Source of the DNA: Oscillospiraceae bacterium
GTDB taxonomy: Bacteria > Bacillota > Clostridia > Oscillospirales > Ruminococcaceae
Direction of reading: 5' to 3'
Length of the DNA: 28,233 bases
Assembly (NCBI GenBank): GCA_019423755.1
Contig: JAHZAU010000025.1
Coordinates: forward strand, 1-28,233
Part shown: positions 1-6,016 of the stretch, one piece after another
Numbering within the stretch: the first letter of the stretch is position 1
Layout of the letters: every line of letters starts with the position of its first letter
Translations under genes and position numbers: made by a program
The notes under the pieces: model-generated
Seen by the model: only the letters and a program-made list of their open reading frames with translations
Databases searched by the model: none
Told to the model about the DNA's origin: nothing

Positions 1-77
1 ACAAATTGTACTACGATGGTTTTCAAAAAGTGCTGTATCACTACTCGCACCAGCAGAAGACCGCTAACGAGAGTTAG
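1..77 (+). CDS. C-terminal end of an unidentified protein (partial)
   Basis: The frame starting at base 3 is open from the window edge and stops at a TAG at 75-77, giving about 24 residues ending in HYSHQQKTANES. The stop codon sits inside the 3' arm of the hairpin that follows, as often happens at the end of a bacterial gene. A competing frame (starting at base 2) stops at 64-66, so the choice of frame is uncertain. Too little remains to name a family; the assignment rests only on the terminator position and the plausible residue composition. Confidence 0.35.
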   Translation, partial: KLYYDGFQKVLYHYSHQQKTANES

Positions 78-87
78 CGGTCTTTTT
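58..87 (+). terminator. Intrinsic terminator
   Basis: A perfect 11-bp stem (58-68 with 73-83, arms AGACCGCTAAC and GTTAGCGGTCT) with a GAGA loop runs into a T tract at 83-87. It closes the plus-strand transcription unit entering from the left edge. Confidence 0.85.
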
Positions 88-157
88 GCATATCAAGAAA
101 ACTATCAGCGGGACTGGGACAAGAAGGCAAACCATCTTTTATATCCTCACAAAAATC

Positions 158-206
158 AAGCCCTCTTCCGGGCCGGGATATTCCGGCAGGAAGGGGGCTT
201 TGTTTT
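158..206. terminator. Bidirectional hairpin, terminator of the phosphoesterase gene
   Basis: Arms AAGCCCTCTTCC-like (about 159-170) and GGAAGGGGGCTT (about 189-200) pair around a loop that itself contains CCGG. T tracts flank it in both directions (TTTTT at 202-206 on plus; TTTTT on the complement of 151-155). It lies just past the stop of the minus-strand phosphoesterase and can stop that transcript. It also backs up the terminator at 58-87. Confidence 0.65.
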
Positions 207-216
207 TCTCCTGCTT

Positions 217-711
217 TTAGGCTTCCAGATGGGGATACAGCGGGATGTGGGTGCATACCAGGCTCTTCCCCTGCATATCTATGACCCCATAGGTGGGCTC
301 GCCGCCGTCCTTGGGGCTGCCCAGGCTCCCGGGGTTAAACAGGTGCATCCCGTCGCTGTACTGGTAATGGGGCTGGTGGGTGTGACCGTAGAGCACCACG
401 TCGGCCCAGCGCTGCTGGCCAAGCTCCCGCAGGTCGTCCAGGGTAAACTTCACGTTCCACTGGTGGCCGTGGGTGTAGAGAATCTTCTTATCCCGCACAA
501 ACCCGCTGCCCAGGCTCTCCTCGGTGCTGCCGAAATCGCAATTTCCCCGCACGCTCCATGCTTCCTTGTCCGGGTACTGGGCCATGACCGAGTGAAACTC
601 CGCCAGCCCGTCCCCCAGATGGATAAACAGCTGGGCGTCCTTCTGCTGCTCCAGCACCCGCTGGACGGCGTCGGCCCTGCCGTGCGAATCGGACATGACA
701 ACGATGCGCAT
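217..711 (-). CDS. Metallophosphoesterase, YfcE/MJ0936 family
   Basis: A 164-residue cytoplasmic protein of the calcineurin-like phosphodiesterase superfamily, small YfcE/YsnB type, which hydrolyses phosphodiester substrates using two bound metals; the natural substrate is usually unknown. All metal-binding motifs are visible in order: DSH (D8, H10), GD (D34), GNCD (N57), the histidines of YTHGH (H81, H83) and GHTH (H110, H112). Length is normal for the family. The ATG is preceded by a GGGGGAG ribosome binding site. In other Firmicutes this gene often follows the RdgB/HAM1 nucleotidase gene, but here it stands alone, divergent from the 866-2425 cluster and ended by the hairpin at 158-206. Family assignment is firm; physiological role is not. 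Confidence 0.9.
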   Translation of the reverse strand: MRIVVMSDSHGRADAVQRVLEQQKDAQLFIHLGDGLAEFHSVMAQYPDKEAWSVRGNCDFGSTEESLGSGFVRDKKILYTHGHQWNVKFTLDDLRELGQQRWADVVLYGHTHQPHYQYSDGMHLFNPGSLGSPKDGGEPTYGVIDMQGKSLVCTHIPLYPHLEA

Positions 712-750
712 CCCATCTCCCCCTTTTTCTTCTCTCTGGATTTTGCTTCT

Positions 751-779
751 ATTATGCTACAATCCGGCCCAACTTGCAA
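751..779 (-). promoter_or_regulatory. Candidate promoter of the phosphoesterase gene
   Basis: On the minus strand TTGCAA (774-779) and CATAAT (751-756) are separated by 17 bp, a sigma-A-like arrangement. The start codon lies 40 bp downstream. The -10 differs from consensus at its first base. Confidence 0.5.
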
Positions 780-865
780 CCAGCAGCGGTCAACTTTTTG
801 GCCTTCGGGCAATATACTGACCATAAGGGCATCGTCCCCCAATCTTCTGCCTGGAGGTCATAACC

Positions 866-1129
866 ATGGAAAAACAGCCCTTCTCCCTTTCTTCGGGACA
901 AATGGAATGGATGATCCAGATGCTCAGCGCCCGCCTGGGGGTCCAGCCGGACCTGGTGCGCAGCATGGTCCAAAGCGGCAACGCCCAGGGCCTGTCGGCG
1001 CTGGCGTCCCAGCTGGGGGGCTCCTCGGCCCAGCAGCTGCAGCAGATCCTTTCCGACCCAGCTCAGGTGCAGGCCCTGCTGGCTTCGGACCAGGCCCGTT
1101 CCCTGCTCCAAAACAAAAACAAGCAGTAA
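866..1129 (+). CDS. Small helical protein of unknown function, first gene of a three-gene cluster
   Basis: An 87-residue soluble protein, rich in Gln, Ser, Leu and Ala, with no signal peptide or membrane segment. Amphipathic stretches around residues 10-35 and 40-82 (LSALASQLGG, QQLQQILSDP, VQALLASDQARSLL) suggest short helices like those of the next gene product. The ATG is preceded by GGAGG at 853-857, spacing 8. From memory, short proteins ending in a pattern like 'LSDP...ALLxxxxAxxLL' are common in Clostridia as uncharacterised proteins, but I cannot verify a family. It is the first gene of a plus-strand cluster with 1173-1907 and 1904-2425, 43 bp before the second gene, so the three are probably co-transcribed. 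Confidence 0.7.
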   Translation: MEKQPFSLSSGQMEWMIQMLSARLGVQPDLVRSMVQSGNAQGLSALASQLGGSSAQQLQQILSDPAQVQALLASDQARSLLQNKNKQ

Positions 1130-1172
1130 ACCGCAGACCGCTGCCCGCTTGGCGCAAAGGAGGTGAGGGCGT

Positions 1173-1907
1173 ATGGCGGACTCCCAACCGGCTTCGGTGC
1201 TGGATCTTTCCGGCCTGATGCAGATGCTCTCCCAGTTCCGCTCCGGAAGCGGCGCAGCCGCACCGCAGGCGCCTTCCCCGGCGGCAGCTTCCCCCGGGCT
1301 GGACCCTTCTGCCCTTATGGGGATGCTGCAAAACCTCTCTGCCGGGCAGCAAAACACTCCCAGTGCGCCCTCTCCCGGCGGAGGAACATCCCCCAGTCTG
1401 GACCCTTCCGCCCTCATGGGGATGCTGCAAAACCTCTCCGCCGGGCAGCAGAATGCACCCAGTGCGCCCTCTCCCGGCGGAGGAACATCCCCCAGTCTGG
1501 ACCCTTCCGCCCTCATGGGGATGCTGCAAAACCTCTCCGCCGGGCAGCAGAATGCACCCAGTGCGCCCTCTCCCGGCGGCGGGGGGACGGCCCCCGGGTT
1601 GGACCCTTCCGCCCTCATGGGGATGCTGCAAAACCTCTCTGCCGGGCAGCAGAACACACCCAGTGCCCCCGCCCCCGGCGGCGTTCCCCCGGGGCTGGAC
1701 CTGAACCTGATCGTGCAGATCCAGAAGGCCATGCAGGCGCTGTCCGCCAGCAGCCGGAACGTGGAACTGCTGCGCACCCTGAAACCCCACCTTTCGGAAG
1801 CCCGGGCCAAAAAGGTGGATGACGCCATCCGGGTCATGCAGCTGATCCAGCTGCTGCCCATGCTCAAGGAATCCGGGATCTTCGGTACAGGGAGGGAATC
1901 GTCATGA
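1173..1907 (+). CDS. Repeat-containing protein of unknown function with conserved-looking C-terminal domain
   Basis: A 244-residue protein without a signal peptide. Residues ~9-28 (LDLSGLMQMLSQF) resemble the helix of the internal repeat. Residues ~43-174 are four tandem units of about 33 residues, each a short helix (LDPSALMGMLQNLSAGQQ) followed by a Pro/Ser/Gly linker (SAPSPGGG). Residues ~175-240 form a helical domain with ELLRTLKPHLSEARAKKVDD and a hydrophobic LIQLLPML stretch. From memory, this C-terminal pattern recurs in clostridial proteins of unknown function; no function is known to me. The ATG is preceded by AAAGGAGG (1156-1163). The stop overlaps the next start by 4 bp (ATGA), so translation is probably coupled. 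The repeats suggest a recently expanded, flexible multivalent linker. Confidence 0.8.
   Translation: MADSQPASVLDLSGLMQMLSQFRSGSGAAAPQAPSPAAASPGLDPSALMGMLQNLSAGQQNTPSAPSPGGGTSPSLDPSALMGMLQNLSAGQQNAPSAPSPGGGTSPSLDPSALMGMLQNLSAGQQNAPSAPSPGGGGTAPGLDPSALMGMLQNLSAGQQNTPSAPAPGGVPPGLDLNLIVQIQKAMQALSASSRNVELLRTLKPHLSEARAKKVDDAIRVMQLIQLLPMLKESGIFGTGRESS
1299..1694 (+). repeat. Four in-frame tandem repeats of about 99 bp
   Basis: Units begin at 1299, 1398, 1497 and 1599 and end at 1694 (99, 99, 102 and 96 bp). Each starts with CTGGACCCTT or the variant TTGGACCCTT and encodes a helix plus Pro/Ser/Gly linker. Units 2 and 3 are identical over their first ~80 bases, which indicates recent duplication. All length changes are multiples of three, so the reading frame is kept. 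Confidence 0.95.
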
Positions 1908-2425
1908 AGTGGGAAGCTGCCTCCGGCCCGTCCGCCGGGCGTTCGTCGGGGTATTCCCGGGACGACCTTCTGCGGATGCAGCAGGACGCCGAAGCCCGGG
2001 TGCGGGAGATGCAGCGCCGCTCCCGGGAAGCACTGCACACCTCACGGATGTCCGCCGCGGCCCGGCACCAGCTGATGGAGGAACCGTCCAGCCCTTCCGG
2101 CGGGGAAGCTGCCCGAAACGCCCAGGCAAACAATCCCCACCCGCAGCCCCGGCAAAACCCGCCTTCCTCCGCCCCGCGGCACAACGGCACAGGTTTTTCC
2201 CAGCCGCAGCCCCAGCAAAAAAAGGACTGGGAACACCAGATGGAGCATCTTCTGGAGACTCTGCAGTCCCCGCCCTCGCCCCAGCGGCGGGACACGGTGT
2301 CCCGGGTGCTGCAGGCCATGAACCTGGACAGCGAGCGCATCCTGCTGCTGGCCCTGCTGGTGCTGCTTTACAACGAAGGCGCCGACTACACCCTGCTGCT
2401 GGCCATGATCTATCTGTTTTTCTAA
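1904..2425 (+). CDS. Protein of unknown function with hydrophobic C-terminus, third gene of the cluster
   Basis: A 173-residue protein. Residues 1-60 are charged and predicted helical (DDLLRMQQDAEARVREMQRRS). Residues ~60-110 are Pro/Gln/Asn-rich and probably disordered. Residues ~115-140 form another helix. The last ~30 residues (RILLLALLVLLYNEG...LLLAMIYLFF) are strongly hydrophobic, interrupted by an acidic NEGAD turn, and may bind or enter the membrane. From memory, this 'LLLALLxLLYxEGAD...LLxAxxYL' ending occurs in small clostridial proteins of unknown function. The start overlaps the upstream stop by 4 bp, and a strong terminator follows the stop at once, so this is the last gene of the unit. 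Confidence 0.8.
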   Translation: MKWEAASGPSAGRSSGYSRDDLLRMQQDAEARVREMQRRSREALHTSRMSAAARHQLMEEPSSPSGGEAARNAQANNPHPQPRQNPPSSAPRHNGTGFSQPQPQQKKDWEHQMEHLLETLQSPPSPQRRDTVSRVLQAMNLDSERILLLALLVLLYNEGADYTLLLAMIYLFF

Positions 2426-2434
2426 GCGAACGCA

Positions 2435-2473
2435 AACAGCGCGGACCCTTTTTGAGGGTCCGCGCTGTTTTTT
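2435..2473 (+). terminator. Intrinsic terminator of the 866-2425 cluster
   Basis: Arms AACAGCGCGGACCC (2435-2448) and GGGTCCGCGCTGTT pair perfectly and run into a run of seven T. It starts 9 bp after the stop of the third gene. Confidence 0.93.
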
Positions 2474-2483
2474 TGTGGAAAAG

Positions 2484-2843
2484 CTAGCCCAGCAGGGCTT
2501 CGCTCCATTCCGCTTCCTTGAAGCCCACCAGCACCCGCTGGGGGGTGATGAGCAGCGGACGCTTCACCAACATGCCGTTGCTGCCCAGCCGTTCCAGCTG
2601 TTCTTCCGGGCTCATCTGTGGCAGCAGCTCCTTGAGCTTCTGTTCCTTGTAGAGCATGCCGCTGGTGTTAAAGAACTTTTTCAGCGGCAGACCGCTGCGC
2701 TCCACCCACTGGCCCAGTTCTTCCGCGGTGGGGTTCTCCTCTACGATATGACGCATCTGATATTCGATGTGGTTCGCTTCCAGCCAAGCCTTGGCCTTCT
2801 GGCAGGTGGTTCATTTGGGGTAACAAAGAAACAATACCGCCAT
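2484..2843 (-). CDS. ArsC/Spx-family thioredoxin-fold protein with in-frame UGA at the catalytic Cys (putative selenoprotein)
   Basis: Read from the ATG at 2843, the frame gives MAVLFLCYPK, a TGA (2811-2813), then TTCQKAKAWLEANHIEYQ and the rest to residue 119. Residues 30 onward alone look like a headless 90-residue ORF. In the ArsC/Spx/YffB family the N-terminus reads YPKCxTC, and the first Cys is the redox-active one; here TGA replaces exactly that codon, giving UxxC. The remainder is intact and typical: GLPLKKFFNTSG, the KRPLL motif that supports the active site, and VGFKEAEW near the end. AAAGGA lies upstream of the ATG. It is the last gene of the radical SAM-thpR operon, 53 bp after thpR. 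The likely role is a thiol/selenol redox enzyme or regulator; arsenate reduction is not shown. The alternative is a pseudogene caused by one nonsense mutation, but no other lesion is present and a SECIS-like hairpin follows. Confidence 0.75.
2780..2802 (-). promoter_or_regulatory. SECIS-like stem-loop downstream of the in-frame UGA
   Basis: In the mRNA (minus strand), GGCCAA (2796-2791) pairs with UUGGCU (2787-2782), including one G-U pair, around the tri-loop GGC (2790-2788). CC (2802-2801) pairs with GG (2781-2780) below an AGAA bulge. Twenty bases separate the UGA from the loop. Bacterial SECIS elements known from established work have a stem with an apical loop that has G in its first two positions, roughly 16-37 nt after the UGA; this hairpin fits. 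Such hairpins can occur by chance in GC-rich coding sequence. Confidence 0.55.
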
Positions 2844-2896
2844 TTTCCATCTTCATCCTTTCTTGCAATCCAAACCTTTTTACACAATACCTTAAC

Positions 2897-3430
2897 TTAT
2901 TGTTCCAGCCGCCGGCGGTACCGGCAGCGGTAGACCATCCGTCCGCCCTCCCGGCAGGACTCCATGAGGCAGATGCTGTCCACCCGGCTTTGCTCGCCCG
3001 GGCCGTCCCAGTCTAGGGGGGAAACGCCGGGCCGCAGCACTACCTCCCGGCCTAAGGTCAGGTGGGGACGGAAGGCCCGCTCTTCCAGGGCGAAGCCCTC
3101 CCGCCGCAGCGCCGCACAAAGCTGGCTCTGCACCGAAAGCAGCGCCGGTTCCCGCCGAAGGCCCATCCACCAGATGTCCGCCCCGCCCCGGGGGAAGCGT
3201 CCCCATCCGGCAGTGTGCAGCACAAAGGACGGGCTGCTCACCTGGTCCATGGCGCGGCGGACGGCGGCCACCCGAGTGGGCGGCACCTCCCCCAAAAAGG
3301 CCAGGGTCAGGTGATGGTTTTCCGGCGGCGGGAAGCGCCCGCTTTGGCTTTCCCGCCTGAGGCGCTCCACCGCCTGGGTCAGGGCTGCAGTCAGCTGGGG
3401 TTCCAACAAAATGGCAACAAACAGCCGCAT
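2897..3430 (-). CDS. thpR: RNA 2',3'-cyclic phosphodiesterase (2H family, LigT/ThpR)
   Basis: A 177-residue cytoplasmic enzyme of the 2H phosphoesterase family, which opens 2',3'-cyclic phosphate ends of RNA to 2'-phosphates; bacterial members also show weak RNA ligase activity in vitro. Both catalytic HxT motifs are present: HLTLAFLG (H40, T42) and HLTLGREV (H123, T125). The N-terminus MRLFVAILL is typical, as is the length. The ATG is preceded by AAGGAGGGG overlapping the radical SAM stop codon, and only 12 bp separate the two genes, so they are translated from one mRNA. The ArsC/Spx-like gene follows. The operon context gives no clear pathway. Confidence 0.9.
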   Translation of the reverse strand: MRLFVAILLEPQLTAALTQAVERLRRESQSGRFPPPENHHLTLAFLGEVPPTRVAAVRRAMDQVSSPSFVLHTAGWGRFPRGGADIWWMGLRREPALLSVQSQLCAALRREGFALEERAFRPHLTLGREVVLRPGVSPLDWDGPGEQSRVDSICLMESCREGGRMVYRCRYRRRLEQ

Positions 3431-3442
3431 CTTCTCCCCTCC

Positions 3443-4306
3443 TTACAGGATGATCTGATTGACCGGCTTTTCCCCATTGAGGATGGCCCGTAGGCCGGCC
3501 AACAGGGTTTCCCGGTCCTGGGGCAGCACGCCGGTAGCCACCACCTGATTGGTGATGTGGCTGGTGGAAAAACCGGTGGGTTCGCTGACCTGCAGCTCCT
3601 CCAACAGGCAGGCCAGCTCCTGGATACGTTCTAAGGGGCTTGCCTCCACAAAGCTTCCCTCCCGGCACATCTTTTCCAGCTGGGTGCCGGGGAAGACGGT
3701 CAGGTTCATCATCACGATGGCCTTGGAGCGCACCTGGCTTAACAGGCGGGCGGTGTCCCGGGCGTTGCGCTCGCCCCATCCGGCCCCGCCCAGACCGTAG
3801 ATCAAAATGGAGAAGAAGGGGATGCCCGCCCGGTTGAGGCGGGTCAGCTGTTCCAGCGCCATCTGCGCCGTGTGGCCCTTGTTCATCCGCTCCAGCACCG
3901 GGTCGCAGCCGCTTTCTACCCCGATGTACAGGTCGGCAAGGCCCAGCTGGCGCAGCCGCTCCAACTGCTCATCGGTTTTGGGGAGGATGTTTTTCAGGGA
4001 AGCGTACATGGCCACCTCCCGGCAGGCGGGCAGGGCGCGGCGGATGTCCAGCAGCAGCTCTTCCAGCTGCTCAAAGGGCAGGCACAGCGGGTCGCCTCCG
4101 CCCAAAAACACCCGGCGGGTGTCCGGCAGGTAGTCGGCGGCCTCCTTCAGGCGCTCCTTGATCTGGCTTTTGGGTACCGGGGAAAAGGGCTGGTCCTGGT
4201 ACATGCTGCAGAAGGCGCAGCGCCCCCAGGAGCAGCCGTTGGTGACAGGGATCAGCAAAGAATGCCGCTCAAACGGCGGACGGTACAAAGTCGCGGCCGG
4301 TTCCAT
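3443..4306 (-). CDS. Radical SAM protein of unknown substrate
   Basis: A 287-residue radical SAM enzyme that should bind a [4Fe-4S] cluster and S-adenosylmethionine to generate a deoxyadenosyl radical. The cluster motif is C25-SWGR-C30-AF-C33, i.e. Cx4Cx2C rather than the classic Cx3Cx2C. VTNGCSWGRCAFCSMY is followed by the SAM-binding FLGGGDPL (GGxxP-like) around residue 68-75 and by YIGVESGCDPVLERMNKGHT around 126-145, as in MiaB/Elp3/HemN-like proteins. No extra Fe-S or B12 domain is present, so it is probably a stand-alone core. GGAAAGGAG lies 8 bp before the ATG. It is the first gene of the operon with thpR and the UGA-containing ArsC-like gene. Substrate cannot be inferred. Confidence 0.88.
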   Translation of the reverse strand: MEPAATLYRPPFERHSLLIPVTNGCSWGRCAFCSMYQDQPFSPVPKSQIKERLKEAADYLPDTRRVFLGGGDPLCLPFEQLEELLLDIRRALPACREVAMYASLKNILPKTDEQLERLRQLGLADLYIGVESGCDPVLERMNKGHTAQMALEQLTRLNRAGIPFFSILIYGLGGAGWGERNARDTARLLSQVRSKAIVMMNLTVFPGTQLEKMCREGSFVEASPLERIQELACLLEELQVSEPTGFSTSHITNQVVATGVLPQDRETLLAGLRAILNGEKPVNQIIL

Positions 4307-4351
4307 ACAATCGCTCCTTTCCCAAAGAAAAAATCACGGGCTTCTGGGGGT

Positions 4352-4381
4352 ATTGTAGCACGTTTTCCCAGGGAGCGTCAA
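4352..4381 (-). promoter_or_regulatory. Promoter of the radical SAM-thpR-arsC-like operon
   Basis: On the minus strand TTGACG (4381-4376) and TACAAT (4357-4352) are 18 bp apart. The start codon is about 45 bp downstream of the -10. Confidence 0.7.
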
Positions 4382-4389
4382 ACGGCGCA

Positions 4390-4424
4390 AAACCTTCCCC
4401 AATTTTTAATCGAAGGGAAGGTTT
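4390..4424. other. Orphan hairpin between divergent promoters
   Basis: AAACCTTCCC (4390-4399) and GGGAAGGTTT (4415-4424) form a perfect 10-bp stem with an AT-rich loop, followed on the plus strand by a T-rich stretch. No gene lies just upstream in either direction, so it is not an obvious gene-end terminator. It may insulate the two divergent units. Confidence 0.5.
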
Positions 4425-4517
4425 CTTCGTCTCTTTTTATTGTTTTCTTGTGAAATATTTTGAATAATACAGAAAATATGCTCAAAAATTTCTCCAAAAT
4501 ACGGAATATCGCCCATC

Positions 4518-4548
4518 TTGACTTTCCCCTAACGGCAGCTATTATAAT
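4518..4548 (+). promoter_or_regulatory. Promoter of the GcvPAB-like operon, 19-bp spacer (MerR type)
   Basis: TTGACT (4518-4523) and a perfect TATAAT (4543-4548) are separated by 19 bp. A spacer of 19-20 bp is the hallmark of promoters that MerR-family activators twist into an active form, and a MerR gene is the last gene of this operon. An alternative -10, TATTAT (4540-4545), would give a normal 16-bp spacer. The dyad symmetry in the spacer is weak. Confidence 0.65.
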
Positions 4549-4597
4549 AAGGATAGACCATAGGCCAACCATGTGACTAAGAAAGGGGCGAAACGCC

Positions 4598-6016
4598 ATG
4601 CGAGAACCTTTCGTTCATCCTTATATGCCAAACAGCGTCCCGCACATCCAGCAGGAGATGCTCCGCGAGCTGGGGGTCGGCTCCATCGAGGAGCTGTACC
4701 GGGACACCATCCCTCAGGAGCTGCGCTTTGAGGGGCTGCTGGACCTGCCCCGGCCCATCCGTTCCGAAGCGGAGCTGAGCCGCCATGTCAACGGCCTGCT
4801 GCGCCAGAACCGCAGCTGTGAGGACGCCATCAGCTTTTTGGGCGCCGGCTGCTACCGCCACTGGGTCCCGGCTCTCTGCGACGAGATCGGCAACCGCGCT
4901 GAGTTCCTGACCGCCTACTGCGGCGACACCTACTCCGACCACGGCAAGATGCAGGCCATCTTCGAATACACCAGCATGATGGGGGAACTGCTGGACCTGG
5001 ATGTCGTCAGCTACCCCTGCTACGACGCCGGACAGGCGGTCTCCTCCGCCCTGCGCATGGCTCTGCGCCTGCGCCCCGGCCGCACCCAGCTGCTGATCCC
5101 CTCCACCATGAACCCGCAGATCCTCTCCCAGGCGAAAAACTACTGCCAGGGCTTCGGGGAGCTGGTGCCGGTAGCCGCTGACCCGCAGACCGGCCGCATG
5201 GACCTTGCGGACCTGAAAGCCAAGCTGGGCCCCCAGACCGCCGGGGTCTTCTTTGAAAACCCGTCCTTCCTGGGCTTCTTTGAGGAAAACGCCGAGACCA
5301 TCACTCGCCTGACCCACGAGGCCGGCGCGGTGAGCATCGTCATGCCGGAGGTAGCCTCCCTGGGCGTCATGGCCCCGCCGGCCCAGTACGGCGCCGACAT
5401 CACCTGCGGCGAGATCCAGCCCCTGGGCATGCACATGCAGATGGGCGGCGGCTGCGGCGGCTTCCTGGCCACCCGCCAGGAGGAGGAATACATCCTCCAA
5501 TTCCCCACCTACCTGTACGGCATCCTGGACACCGACAAGCCCGGCCGCTACGGCTGGGGCCGCAGCCTCAACTTCCGCTGCAGTCACGGCTCCCGGGAAA
5601 ACGCCAACGAATACTTCGGTACCGAGTCCGGCCTTTGGGCCATCGTAGCCGGGGTGTACCTGGCTTCCATGGGCCCCCAGGGCATGGCCGAGCTGGGCGA
5701 GACCATCCTTCAGCGCACCGCCTGGGCCGTATCCACCCTGCGAGAGAAACTGTCCGGCCTGCCGGTGCGGGTACATCCCTTCGGCGGCAGCCTCTTCCAG
5801 GAGTTCGTGCTGGACTTCACCCCGTCGGACAAGACGGTGGAGGAGATCAACCGCCAGCTGCGGGAATACAACATCTTCGGCGGCTGGGACCTGTCCCCCT
5901 CCTTCCCCCAATACGGCCAAAGCGCCCTCTACGCCATTACCGAACTGACCCAGCCGGAGGATATCCTTGCCCTGGCTGATGCCCTTACTGCGATCTTAGG
6001 AGGCGACGTCAAATGA
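4598..6016 (+). CDS. Divergent glycine dehydrogenase (decarboxylating) subunit 1 homologue (GcvPA-like)
   Basis: A 472-residue protein with the overall plan of GcvPA, the non-PLP subunit of the two-subunit P-protein, which in the glycine cleavage system decarboxylates glycine onto lipoyl-GcvH. Conserved family features include MLRELGVGSIEELY, ISFLGAGCYRHWVPA, MQAIFEYTSMMGELLDLDV and a GGWDLS-containing end. The usual YTPYQPEISQGTLQA stretch is replaced by YCGDTYSDHGKMQA and the usual NASMYDG by SYPCYDAG, so it belongs to a divergent subgroup. It is Cys-rich for this family. AAAGGGGCG lies upstream of the ATG. The stop overlaps the start of the PB-like gene by 4 bp. No gcvT or gcvH is nearby, so glycine cleavage itself is unproven; a related PLP decarboxylation is possible. 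Confidence 0.8.
   Translation: MREPFVHPYMPNSVPHIQQEMLRELGVGSIEELYRDTIPQELRFEGLLDLPRPIRSEAELSRHVNGLLRQNRSCEDAISFLGAGCYRHWVPALCDEIGNRAEFLTAYCGDTYSDHGKMQAIFEYTSMMGELLDLDVVSYPCYDAGQAVSSALRMALRLRPGRTQLLIPSTMNPQILSQAKNYCQGFGELVPVAADPQTGRMDLADLKAKLGPQTAGVFFENPSFLGFFEENAETITRLTHEAGAVSIVMPEVASLGVMAPPAQYGADITCGEIQPLGMHMQMGGGCGGFLATRQEEEYILQFPTYLYGILDTDKPGRYGWGRSLNFRCSHGSRENANEYFGTESGLWAIVAGVYLASMGPQGMAELGETILQRTAWAVSTLREKLSGLPVRVHPFGGSLFQEFVLDFTPSDKTVEEINRQLREYNIFGGWDLSPSFPQYGQSALYAITELTQPEDILALADALTAILGGDVK

Noticed and set aside
1299..1694. CRISPR-like array
   Set aside because: Units are contiguous, coding, in frame and lack unique spacers.
924..1790. Minus-strand repeat-containing frame opposite the tandem repeats
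   Set aside because: The plus-strand frame has a ribosome binding site, a coupled downstream gene and sensible helices; the antisense repeats are a by-product.
2668..2868. A 66-residue minus-strand frame over the start of the ArsC-like gene, suggesting a frameshift
   Set aside because: Only its first residues share the region with the true N-terminus in another frame. The correct N-terminus LCYPK-TTCQKAKAW is in frame with the 90-residue body, so a stop codon and not a frameshift is what breaks the gene.
4549..4597. Glycine riboswitch before the GcvPAB-like operon
   Set aside because: Only about 40-50 bases of leader lie between the -10 element and the start codon, too short for a glycine aptamer, and no aptamer motif is visible.
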